A stretch of 64,000 nt of DNA, taken from contig CAVKYH010000002.1 of the NCBI GenBank assembly GCA_963660485.1, positions 177,734-241,733 of the forward strand, given 5' to 3'. Positions 26,196 through 34,380 of this stretch are shown here, piece after piece. Under the pieces are notes generated by a model. The model did no database searches. It was not told the DNA's origin and saw only the letters and a list, made by a program, of their open reading frames with translations. Position 1 is the first letter of the stretch. Every line of letters starts with the position of its first letter. The DNA is from UBA6398 sp963660485 (GTDB taxonomy: Bacteria; Bacteroidota; Bacteroidia; Bacteroidales; Bacteroidaceae). The translations under genes and the position numbers were made by a program.

Positions 26196-26831
26196 TTATT
26201 GCCTTGCATAGCGCTTGCCGTTCCACGCGTATGTGATGTCGGGGGCGATGAAAGGCTTTGCCGTTTCCTGCTCTTGGGTTGAAAATCCTTCGGTTGAGAG
26301 ACCGAACGAAATGTTGCCGTTTTGCTTGTCCACCTTGGCGCATACGAATGCGGCGCTGATAAGGTTTTTTGCCTTTTCGGCGGTTTCTTCGTTGGCAGTG
26401 TCGTTTTTCGCTAAAAATTCCCCGGCTTGGGGCATCTCTATATAGTCTGACGTCTTGAGCCGTTGCCATTGTGGTGTGTAGAAAGCCATTGTGGTTTCTT
26501 TGCCTGGGGCTGCAAATGTGTAGGCTACCATTATCAGTTTTTCGCCGCCGGTTGTGGCAAGAATCTTTATCTCTGTCTGCGAACTGGCCGTGGGCAAGAG
26601 TTTTATGTAGTCGTCGGTCATTTCGCTGATGCTGCTTTTGCCGCCAAACAGATTCTGCACATTCGATTTCATGTTGCTTTTATAGAAATCTATGCAGTCG
26701 AGCCGGTTGTTTTTCGACATTACGGGCACGATGCTGTCGGGCATGGAGGAAAACAGCTTTTCCATTGTTTGCGCGCCCGCCGAAACCGTTCCTGCTGCAA
26801 GCGCAAAGATATATGTGATAATACGTTTCAT
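26196..26831 (-). CDS. DUF3256 family secreted protein
   Basis: A 211-residue protein with signal peptide (MKRIITYIFALAAGTVSAGAQ). The mature start MEKLFSSMPDSIVPVMSKNNRLDCIDFYKS is the DUF3256 hallmark; the family is restricted to Bacteroidota and has no known function. Start at 26831 is chosen because the upstream extension to 26933 is encoded by repeat locus 5 and lacks any protein-like sequence. Lies directly upstream of the GH43 gene. Confidence 0.8.
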   Translation of the reverse strand: MKRIITYIFALAAGTVSAGAQTMEKLFSSMPDSIVPVMSKNNRLDCIDFYKSNMKSNVQNLFGGKSSISEMTDDYIKLLPTASSQTEIKILATTGGEKLIMVAYTFAAPGKETTMAFYTPQWQRLKTSDYIEMPQAGEFLAKNDTANEETAEKAKNLISAAFVCAKVDKQNGNISFGLSTEGFSTQEQETAKPFIAPDITYAWNGKRYARQ

Positions 26832-26898
26832 TGCGTTTGCGAAAATACAAAAATCTGCGCAAACGGGTTCTGTTTTCCCTCCGAAAGCAAAGCGCAAA

Positions 26899-26982
26899 AA
26901 ACGACAAGGCATCTCGTAAAAACTCCGACGCATCTAATTTAAATTTGGTGGCCCGGAATTTAAATTATGTCTGACCTCGTAA
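26899..26982. repeat. 21-bp-unit array, locus 5
   Basis: Four units: end unit with ACAAGGCATCTCG, core CCGACGCATCT, inverted CCGGGCCACCA and ATGTCTGACC. It differs from locus 6 (31139-31222) by only two bases in 84. The rest of the 374-bp gap (26832-27205) holds the terminator of the next gene and no recognisable reading frame. Confidence 0.92.
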
Positions 26983-27077
26983 AGGCAAAGTTATATGCTT
27001 GATTTTCAATATACAATTTTGCCCTGAAAAACACACTCCCCAAAAAGTATTTATATGGTTTTGAGAACGTGAAAACT

Positions 27078-27124
27078 GCCCGTTTTACGGGCTTAGGCTG
27101 CATGCCCTTGCGGAAATGCAGCCT
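27078..27124 (-). terminator. Double hairpin after the Ig-like lipoprotein gene
   Basis: On the minus strand AGGCTGCAT (27124-27116) pairs with ATGCAGCCT (27103-27095), followed by a second hairpin GCCCGT/ACGGGC (27092-27078) and AGTTTTC. The U-tract is weak. Confidence 0.55.
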
Positions 27125-27205
27125 GGTTTGGGGATAAATTAATGTGCTTTTAGCCTTCTCGGCTTGTCTTTATGAAATAGCCTATGGCTTACAGCTTGTA
27201 TGCTG

Positions 27206-27778
27206 TTATTTTACGGTAACAGTGAATGAGCCCGTGATATTCTCTTTGTCGGCAACGGTAACGGTGGTTGTTCCGGCTTTGAGTCCCTTGACTGTGATTG
27301 TAGCGTCCTTCACGGTTGCGCTCGCAATGCTTGCATCCTTCACGGTTGCGGTGTAGGGAGTTGTGCCGCCCTTTACCGTTACCACGTCTTCCTTTCCGTT
27401 TTCGATGCTAACCGATGATTTGTCGAGTGTGAGCGATTTTGCAGCTTCTTTCACGGTTACAGCTATGCTTCCTTTAAGGTTGTTTGTGTCGGTAACGGTT
27501 ATCAATGCGCTGCCCACCTTTACGCCCGTGATGATAATGGTTTTCTGGTCCACCTTGACGGTTGCAAGTTTTTCGTCGCTCGTAGTGGCCTTGTAGGGAG
27601 CAGTTCCGTTGCCCACCACGATTGACGCGCTTTGGCCGGGATTGACTGTTGCTGTGGTTGCGCTGAATTTCAAACCGCTTGTCTTCTTGGTGTCGTCGTT
27701 GTCGCACGATGCAAATACAACCGCGGCCAAGCAGCATGTAGCTGCAACCATTGTCTTGAAAATGTTTTTCGTTCTCAT
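27206..27778 (-). CDS. Lipoprotein with two Ig-like (BIG2-type) repeats
   Basis: A 190-residue lipoprotein: signal peptide, lipobox VVFASC (Cys near residue 25), then two tandem beta-sandwich repeats of about 78 residues (near 35-110 and 112-190), each ending in a TVT(V/D)..N(I/L)xGS(I/F)xVTVK motif. The repeats match bacterial Ig-like group 2 domains, which usually act as adhesins or spacers on the cell surface. Here there is no further domain, so the protein may be a small surface-exposed scaffold. Function unknown. Divergent from the TonB receptor gene. Confidence 0.75.
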   Translation of the reverse strand: MRTKNIFKTMVAATCCLAAVVFASCDNDDTKKTSGLKFSATTATVNPGQSASIVVGNGTAPYKATTSDEKLATVKVDQKTIIITGVKVGSALITVTDTNNLKGSIAVTVKEAAKSLTLDKSSVSIENGKEDVVTVKGGTTPYTATVKDASIASATVKDATITVKGLKAGTTTVTVADKENITGSFTVTVK

Positions 27779-28188
27779 AATTTTTTAATTTTGAATTGTT
27801 AGAAATTTGTTGTACGAATATTTTTCGTTGTTCTGTATGGTAAATCCCGAATGCGGGAAAACCTTGCCTGCATGCCGGAAATTTTTTTCTTTTTCCCGGA
27901 TTATTCCCCCTGCAACCGGGCAAAATCACCCTCACTACAATCTTGCTTTGTGGAGCATGTGCATAGGTTGCGATTTTGCGGTAAAAAATCTGCCTTATAC
28001 CTGCTTTTTGCCGCATGAAAAGCCGTGCCCGACAAACTAAACGGAATGCGCAAAAAATTGCAAAAGTTGTGTCTCTCCCCGAGAATACTTCTCTTTAATC
28101 AGGAAATTGTGCGCTTTATGTGTCAAAAAGCTATGGTTTTTACTTTGTGGGTAGCAATTGTGTATATAATTTCCTTTTGTGAAGCAAA

Positions 28189-28206
28189 ATACCTATATGT
28201 GGGTAT
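28189..28206 (+). promoter_or_regulatory. Candidate operator upstream of the TonB receptor gene
   Basis: ATACC and GGTAT arms around an AT-rich centre form an 18-bp imperfect dyad (28189-28206). It ends 21 bp before the -7 box, overlapping the place expected for the -33 element, so a repressor bound here could block transcription. The remaining 27779-28188 part of this gap shows no gene. Confidence 0.35.
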
Positions 28207-28227
28207 CACTATAAAGCCAAAAGCGGG

Positions 28228-28235
28228 TAACTTTG
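28228..28235 (+). promoter_or_regulatory. -7 box of the TonB receptor gene
   Basis: TAACTTTG, 30 nt before the ATG at 28266. Confidence 0.6.
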
Positions 28236-28265
28236 CAGTTAAATATTATTGCAAGCCTACACAAC

Positions 28266-31115
28266 ATGGTAAGAAAAGAAAAAACATTGAACTTCCGCCT
28301 CGTTTTCTCGCTGCTTTTCGTAAGCGCTTTGCTTTTCTGCAACTTTGCCAATGCGCAAACCGCAGCTACTGCAAAAATAGAGGGAACAGTTACCGATACC
28401 GACGGAAAGCCGGTGGAAGTTGCCACGGTGATTCTCAACAATTCTCTGTTTACTCTCACCGATGAGAAAGGAAATTTCAAATTCATCAATGCTCCTACCG
28501 GTGAACTCGATTACTATGTGTCGTGTCTCGGCTGCAAGGAAGTGCGCGGCAAGGTTACGGTGAAAAGCGGCGCACAAAATCGTCTGGACATCAAGTTGGA
28601 GCGCCTCTCGCTCAGTTTGAAAGGCGTTACCGTTACGGCAAAACAGCAGGCCATGGGCTCGAAATCGATAATCGACCAAGACGCCGTGCGCCATATACAG
28701 CCCAAGAGCCTCGCAGATATGTTGCAGCTCATGCCAGGTGCGCTTACCACAAATCCTTCGCTCAACAACCTCGCCCAGGCAAACGTCAGGGAAATCAGCA
28801 GCAACGACAACAACGCGCTCGGAACGGCTGTGATTCTTGACGGAACGCCTATAAGCAACGACGCAAACCTGCAAGCGATAGCTCCCACGCGCAACGGAAA
28901 AGATGCAAGCACCACCAGCGACGGCGCAAACAACCAAACCACCGCGGGAAGAGGCGCAGACTTGCGTACAATCTCTGCAGACAATATTGAAAGCGTTGAA
29001 GTTATTCGCGGTATCCCATCTGTGGAATACGGAAACCTAACATCGGGCGTTGTGGTAGTGAAGACAAAAGCCGGAAGAAGCCCGCTCGAAGCAAAATTCA
29101 AGGCAGACCCATTTTCTAAACTTGCTTACGCCGGAAAAGGATTTGGTGTAGGAAGCGGAACAATGAATATCGGTGTGGATTGGTCGCAGTCCTACGCCGA
29201 CACACGCCGTAAATATATGGGTTATGACCGTATCACGGGAACTGTGGGCTATTCAAATGTTTTTGGAAAGAACAGCGATCGCCCTGTAACCTTTAACGTT
29301 AACGGTTCGTTCTATAGCAATGTGAACAACTACAAGTTTGACAAACAGATGAGCGAACTTGATTTGACCTACAAGAACAAAAATACCGGCGGCAGGCTCG
29401 CAATTCACGGACACGCCCAATTGAACGGCTGGCTCACCGGACTTGATTACGATTTCTCGGGACAAGTGGCGCGCACTCTCGACACTCATCACGACAGGAT
29501 ATCCACTCCCGACGGCGTGATATCGGGAAGCATGGAAACTGGAGAGCACGTGGCAAAAATGTTGACCAAGGTATATTACAGCGACTACCGTATAGAGGGA
29601 ATTCCTATCAATGTGTTTGCGCAGGTAAAGGCCAACAAATACATTCAATTGAACGGACGCGATTTTACAAACATCAAAACCGGTTTGGAATATCGTCTTG
29701 ACGACAACCAAGGCTATGGATTGAAATTCAATCTTGACCTCCCGCCAAAAGCAGGCGAGGCGCAATCGTACAGACCCCGTAAATTCAAGGATATTCCCGC
29801 TCTCCACAATCTTTCATGGTTTGTGAACGATGTGTCGTCGTTCAATATCGGAAAGACAAACCTCCAGTTTGATGCTGGAGTGCGTCTCACCAATCTCTTC
29901 CTTGACAAGGAGAAATCTAAACGCGGCGATATTTTTGTGGCAGAGCCTCGCGTGAATACGGAGTTCACTTTCCTTACAAAGGAAAACAACAGCGTGTTCG
30001 ACAAATTGAGCATCAGCGGCGGTTTCGGGCTTTCAAACAAAATGCCGACGCTTCTATATCTTTATCCCGACAAGGCGTACTTCGACAACGTGAGTGTAAG
30101 CGCGATTGGAACCGACAATTCCCGTTTGGCAGTGATGACTACGCGCGTGGTAGACGATACGCAAAATCCGAAACTCAAGCCTGCGCGAAGTTTGAAGTGG
30201 GAAATTGGTTTGAATGCCCGTATAGGCCAGATGAAAGGCTATGTGAATTTCTTCAGCGAGCGTCATCGCGACGAATTCGGCTTTAATTCGCAATTCATTG
30301 CCTTGAACTATACAAAATACACCGTGCCCGGCGGCGCGTCAAACCTTGTTTATGCCGACAAGAAGGTTACTTATACCTACGACGGCGTACAACAGACGGC
30401 TGCAACCTCGCTGGGAAACGAAATCACCACTTGGAGTCGCCCCGGAAACACTTCGCGCACCGACAAGTACGGCATTGAATATTCCTGGGACTTCGGCACG
30501 TGGCAGGCACTCCGCACATCGCTTGTGGTAGACGGCGCATGGTTTCACATCAAACGCAAGAGTGATGCTACAAAACTGAGCTATATAAGCTACAACTACG
30601 ACTATATTCCAATGCTTCCCGCAGGCAGCGGAACGATAAACGACCGTGTGAATTCAAACTTCCGTTTCATCACCCACATTCCCGCCGTGAATCTTGTGTT
30701 CACCACTACGGTGCAAGTGGTATGGTATGAAAACGAACGCAGTATATACGAAAGCAAAAACGGCACGAAACTTTATCACACTTCTTCCGACGGCACAAGA
30801 TACATTGTCTCGCCCATAGGATTCTACGACCGACAGGGAAATTTCACGGAGTGGAAACAGGAATTCGAAGACAAGAGCGAATACTATCTGATGAACGGAA
30901 GATACTTGCTATATGCTTTCAAGAGCGATCATGTGAAGCCTTGGGCGTTGCTCAACTTCCGTCTCACAAAAGAGCTTGGCAAGATTGCCGAAGTTTCGTT
31001 TATGGCAAACAATTTCCTCGGGCTCAAAAAATATCACGTGAACAAGAACTCCATGACGAAACGCCAGTTGTATCCCGACCAATACTTTGGCGCAGAGCTG
31101 AAATTGAAGTTCTGA
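28266..31115 (+). CDS. TonB-dependent outer-membrane receptor with N-terminal carboxypeptidase-D-like domain
   Basis: A 949-residue receptor. Signal peptide (about 1-31, ending ANAQ), a CarboxypepD_reg beta-sandwich (about 38-115, KIEGTVTDTDGKPVEVATV), plug domain (about 130-260, including SVEYGNLTSGVVVVKTKAG) and a 22-strand barrel ending in the aromatic-type KLKF. The N-terminal beta-sandwich is common in Bacteroidota receptors, but no SusD partner follows. Instead the next genes are DUF4876 and DUF6850, a combination I know as a conserved but uncharacterised set. Start at 28266 is preferred over 28233 because it gives a proper signal peptide. Substrate unknown; iron, haem or peptide are candidates because of the peptidases and HmuY-like protein downstream. 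Confidence 0.88.
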   Translation: MVRKEKTLNFRLVFSLLFVSALLFCNFANAQTAATAKIEGTVTDTDGKPVEVATVILNNSLFTLTDEKGNFKFINAPTGELDYYVSCLGCKEVRGKVTVKSGAQNRLDIKLERLSLSLKGVTVTAKQQAMGSKSIIDQDAVRHIQPKSLADMLQLMPGALTTNPSLNNLAQANVREISSNDNNALGTAVILDGTPISNDANLQAIAPTRNGKDASTTSDGANNQTTAGRGADLRTISADNIESVEVIRGIPSVEYGNLTSGVVVVKTKAGRSPLEAKFKADPFSKLAYAGKGFGVGSGTMNIGVDWSQSYADTRRKYMGYDRITGTVGYSNVFGKNSDRPVTFNVNGSFYSNVNNYKFDKQMSELDLTYKNKNTGGRLAIHGHAQLNGWLTGLDYDFSGQVARTLDTHHDRISTPDGVISGSMETGEHVAKMLTKVYYSDYRIEGIPINVFAQVKANKYIQLNGRDFTNIKTGLEYRLDDNQGYGLKFNLDLPPKAGEAQSYRPRKFKDIPALHNLSWFVNDVSSFNIGKTNLQFDAGVRLTNLFLDKEKSKRGDIFVAEPRVNTEFTFLTKENNSVFDKLSISGGFGLSNKMPTLLYLYPDKAYFDNVSVSAIGTDNSRLAVMTTRVVDDTQNPKLKPARSLKWEIGLNARIGQMKGYVNFFSERHRDEFGFNSQFIALNYTKYTVPGGASNLVYADKKVTYTYDGVQQTAATSLGNEITTWSRPGNTSRTDKYGIEYSWDFGTWQALRTSLVVDGAWFHIKRKSDATKLSYISYNYDYIPMLPAGSGTINDRVNSNFRFITHIPAVNLVFTTTVQVVWYENERSIYESKNGTKLYHTSSDGTRYIVSPIGFYDRQGNFTEWKQEFEDKSEYYLMNGRYLLYAFKSDHVKPWALLNFRLTKELGKIAEVSFMANNFLGLKKYHVNKNSMTKRQLYPDQYFGAELKLKF

Positions 31116-31138
31116 AAAACGAGAATTGACGGCGCAAA

Positions 31139-31222
31139 AAACGACAAGGCATCTCGTAAAAACTCCGACGCATCTAATTTAAATTTGGTGGCCCGGAATT
31201 TAAATTAGGTCAGACCTCGTAA
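31139..31222. repeat. 21-bp-unit array, locus 6, inside an operon
   Basis: Same four-unit order as locus 5 with two substitutions in the last unit. It lies in the 166-bp gap between the TonB receptor and DUF4876 genes, where no separate promoter is visible, so it is probably transcribed. An A-rich leader (31223-31281) follows. Confidence 0.92.
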
Positions 31223-31281
31223 AAACCGCAAAAGACATAACAAAAACAACAAATAAACAACTTCAAAAAACAACAAACAAA

Positions 31282-32454
31282 ATGAAGAAATTTATCAACA
31301 AACTTTTCGCAGCATCGCTGTTCATCGGCGCAGCAGTGGCTTTCTCAGCCTGCAGTTCCGACAACGGAGGACTGAAGTCCTATCCCGTAACCGTGAGCCT
31401 CAACTCTGTTGACGGCGTAGAGTTCAGCAACATCTCCGACCTCAAGATTGTTGCAACAAGCGACAAAGGTATTTCCGACACAGTGGCAGTTACAGGCAAC
31501 TCTGCTTCGTTTGTGCTCAAACAAGGCGTATACACTTTCTCCGCAAGCGGTAAGGTGATCGACGAAGCCACAGCTTCTGTAAGCGGTCTCACCAAGGCAA
31601 ACGTTTATGCTCAGACCGACGTTAAAATCGACCTCAGCAAAGTAAACCAGTCTACCCTTATCTTCAAGACTATCTACAATGCAGGCGGTAAACTCTACTA
31701 CATCAAAGATTCTTTCTTTGAAATCGTGAACAACAGCGACGAAGTTCAGTATCTCGACAACCTTATTCTCGCTTCCGCACTCGCAGGACAGAGCACACAA
31801 AATGCATGGCAGGCTAACGGCATAACCGATCTTTACCCCATGGCAAACGGTGCAGTGCTCGCATTCCCCGGTAGCGGAAAAGATTATCCCATTCAGCCGG
31901 GCGAGAGCGTGCTTATCGCTAACGACGCTACCAACCACTCCGACGCTGAGCACGCTAACGATCCCAACTGCCCCGATTTGAGCAACGCCGACTGGGAAGT
32001 TTATCTCGACTACAACTCACAAGAAGTTGACAATCCCGCAAAGAACCTCAAGGTTATCTTTACAAACAACAAATACATGCCTATGTGGGGCTTCGGCGTG
32101 CAGTCTATCGCACTCGCGCTCGTGAAACTTCCCGACGGAATCACTCCCGAAGATTTCGCAGCCGATGCAAACAATTTCCAGACCACTCCCGGAACAACCG
32201 CTTCCATGGAATATATGATGATTCCCTCGAAGTATGTGCTCGATGCAGTAGACGTTTGGAATTCCCAAGCATCTGAACACTACGGCTTCTTCCTTGCAAA
32301 AGACGACAAGGCAGGTGTGCTTTGCAGCGACTCATATGCTGGCAAATGCGAACGCCGCAAGGTTGCCAAGACTGTGAACGGCAGAAAATACTATCAGGAT
32401 ACAAACAATTCTTCTGAGGACTTCGAGACAAACCAACCTCTCACAGAAAATTAA
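31282..32454 (+). CDS. DUF4876 lipoprotein
   Basis: A 390-residue lipoprotein with lipobox AFSAC (Cys24). Residues 30-125 form an Ig-like beta region, followed by the DUF4876 part (IFKTIYNAGGKLYYIKDSFFEIVNNSDEVQYLDNL). Members are found next to TonB receptors in Bacteroidota and may be surface-exposed ligand-binding partners in the way SusD is, but this is inference. The A-rich leader without Shine-Dalgarno is typical for Bacteroidota surface-protein genes. Confidence 0.82.
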   Translation: MKKFINKLFAASLFIGAAVAFSACSSDNGGLKSYPVTVSLNSVDGVEFSNISDLKIVATSDKGISDTVAVTGNSASFVLKQGVYTFSASGKVIDEATASVSGLTKANVYAQTDVKIDLSKVNQSTLIFKTIYNAGGKLYYIKDSFFEIVNNSDEVQYLDNLILASALAGQSTQNAWQANGITDLYPMANGAVLAFPGSGKDYPIQPGESVLIANDATNHSDAEHANDPNCPDLSNADWEVYLDYNSQEVDNPAKNLKVIFTNNKYMPMWGFGVQSIALALVKLPDGITPEDFAADANNFQTTPGTTASMEYMMIPSKYVLDAVDVWNSQASEHYGFFLAKDDKAGVLCSDSYAGKCERRKVAKTVNGRKYYQDTNNSSEDFETNQPLTEN

Positions 32455-32472
32455 TCCTACATTCTAAAAACA

Positions 32473-32506
32473 CAAAGGGGCGGCAAATACAACCGCCGCC
32501 CCTTTG
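32473..32506 (+). terminator. Hairpin between DUF4876 and DUF6850 genes
   Basis: CAAAGGGGCGGC at 32473-32484 pairs perfectly with GCCGCCCCTTTG at 32495-32506. The following ATTATAAATTT is a poor U-tract, so it may act as partial terminator or as mRNA-stabilising hairpin that lowers expression of the downstream gene. Confidence 0.7.
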
Positions 32507-32550
32507 ATTATAAATTTCATCAAACCAAATCCCTACAAACATTCACCAAA

Positions 32551-34137
32551 ATGAGAAAAGTTTTCTTCTTTATCACCCTATTAGCGATTTCAGCCAAAGC
32601 AGAAGCCGCGTCTTTTGGCAGTGATACCGCACGCGCCGACCGACTTAACTACAAAGAACTGAACTTTCTCAACAATATTTACAGCGAGAGCCAGAATCCC
32701 GCAGCATTGTCGTTCAACAAAGTGCAGACATTGGCCGACGTAACGTTTAACGGGCATTTCGAACGGGGCGGATTCAATGCCGTCAATGCGTCAAGCAAGC
32801 ATAATGATTTCAGCCTTGATATTTCCGGATTAAAACAGATTGGAAAATTCAGCTTGTCAGGAAATATCAAGTATATAAACAGCAAAGATTACAATCATCG
32901 CTGGAGCAACGCATATATGATGAGTGTCGAAAATCCGTTTGTGCTTGGAGATTCAATTGAAAGCAACGTCAACACGGAGCAATTCGACCTGCACATGGGT
33001 TCGGCCTATAAATTCAACGACAGGTTTGTTGCCGGCTTGAAACTGAAGTATACCACCGGAAGTTTGTCCGACCAGGAAGACCCGCGCCCCAAGACAAATT
33101 CAATGCATTTCGACATTAATCCGGGCGCATGGTACAAACTTTCCGACAACCACAATGTGGGTCTTTCGGCAGACGTTGACATTTACCGTTCAAGCATTTC
33201 GCATACCATTATCAACGGCTTGATTACAAATGTCTACTTCCTCATGAAAGGTATGGGCGATTACCATACGTTTACATCAAACGACAATTATAACTATGCC
33301 CGCGACTACAAGGGTTTGCGCCTTGGCGTCAACGCGCAATGGAATGCAAAATTCGGCGGGTTTGACAATTTGCTTGAACTGGGCTTCAAAGCCAATTCTG
33401 AAAAGGCTGAAGACGGCGGTTCGGTCTATACGTTCAAGGGCGGAGACTACGACGACATAAAATTGTCGCTTTACGACCGCCTTACATTCGGCAGCGAAGC
33501 CTTGCGCCACAATATTATGCTTAATGCCTACCTTGTTTCCGGCAACGGATACTGGTATGATCAGCAGAGAAGGGTAGATATCGAGCATGCCAACCGGGTT
33601 TATTTCGACGTGTTGAGCAAAGACAAGGTGCACGAGTCGATATATTCCGGCGCATCTTTGGAATATCGCATCGACGGTCTGCAAGACGAATTGCCTGCAT
33701 GGTCTGCGCGCGTAAAGGCAAGCGTTGACAATACCGATATCACGCAGTATGAGGTTGACGTGAACAATCAAAAATATGCCATGGCCGATGTGCTTGCAGC
33801 GGGCACCAAATATTGGAATATCAATTCCCTGCGACTCGAAACCTCACTCGGTGCATTCTACCGCTTTGGCCTGGGAACGCCCACATTCGGCACGGTGCGC
33901 AACAAACTGTATACCGAATACACTGCGCCAATGTTTGAGTATGCCACGGCAAAAAGCGCGGGCTTCAATGTGCGCGCCGCTCTTAACATTCCGGTGCATA
34001 TCTACAAGACTCCCACATGGCTCACTGTCTACGCGCAAAGCACGAGCCGATTCTACAACGGCAGCAACGAATACAGCAATCTTTACGACGGAAAGTCGAG
34101 GACCTTTATGGACTTCGGACTTAACCTTACGCTCTGA
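32551..34137 (+). CDS. DUF6850 outer-membrane beta-barrel protein
   Basis: A 528-residue protein with signal peptide (about 1-20) and alternating amphipathic strands through to the C-terminal FMDFGLNLTL. The N-terminal motif NYKELNFLNNIYSESQNPAALSF is typical of DUF6850. It is probably a FadL- or porin-like barrel cooperating with the TonB receptor and DUF4876 protein; the function is not known. Followed by repeat locus 7. Confidence 0.8.
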   Translation: MRKVFFFITLLAISAKAEAASFGSDTARADRLNYKELNFLNNIYSESQNPAALSFNKVQTLADVTFNGHFERGGFNAVNASSKHNDFSLDISGLKQIGKFSLSGNIKYINSKDYNHRWSNAYMMSVENPFVLGDSIESNVNTEQFDLHMGSAYKFNDRFVAGLKLKYTTGSLSDQEDPRPKTNSMHFDINPGAWYKLSDNHNVGLSADVDIYRSSISHTIINGLITNVYFLMKGMGDYHTFTSNDNYNYARDYKGLRLGVNAQWNAKFGGFDNLLELGFKANSEKAEDGGSVYTFKGGDYDDIKLSLYDRLTFGSEALRHNIMLNAYLVSGNGYWYDQQRRVDIEHANRVYFDVLSKDKVHESIYSGASLEYRIDGLQDELPAWSARVKASVDNTDITQYEVDVNNQKYAMADVLAAGTKYWNINSLRLETSLGAFYRFGLGTPTFGTVRNKLYTEYTAPMFEYATAKSAGFNVRAALNIPVHIYKTPTWLTVYAQSTSRFYNGSNEYSNLYDGKSRTFMDFGLNLTL

Positions 34138-34177
34138 TTTCCGAGCCTTGGAATGAGGCGCATTTCAGACGTGGAAA

Positions 34178-34282
34178 AACCGGTTTGAGATGCTCGAAAA
34201 ACTATGTCGGATATCGTTTTTACGAGATGCGTCGGAATTTAAATTAGATGCGTCGGAATTTAAATTATGTCAGACCTCGTTT
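34178..34282. repeat. 21-bp-unit array, locus 7
   Basis: Five units, nearly all in one orientation: a weak first unit, ATGTCGGATAT, two inverted CCGACGCATCT cores and ATGTCAGACC. Its ATG triplets read in frame with the downstream peptidase (from 34267), which would give a false long N-terminus. Confidence 0.9.
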
Positions 34283-34380
34283 TTGCGAAAAACGTTGTGG
34301 TTTTAACGCCTTGTGTTATAGTTAATTGCATGAACAGGAAAAAGCGGGCAATTCCGCATGAAACAAGATACAGATACAAT

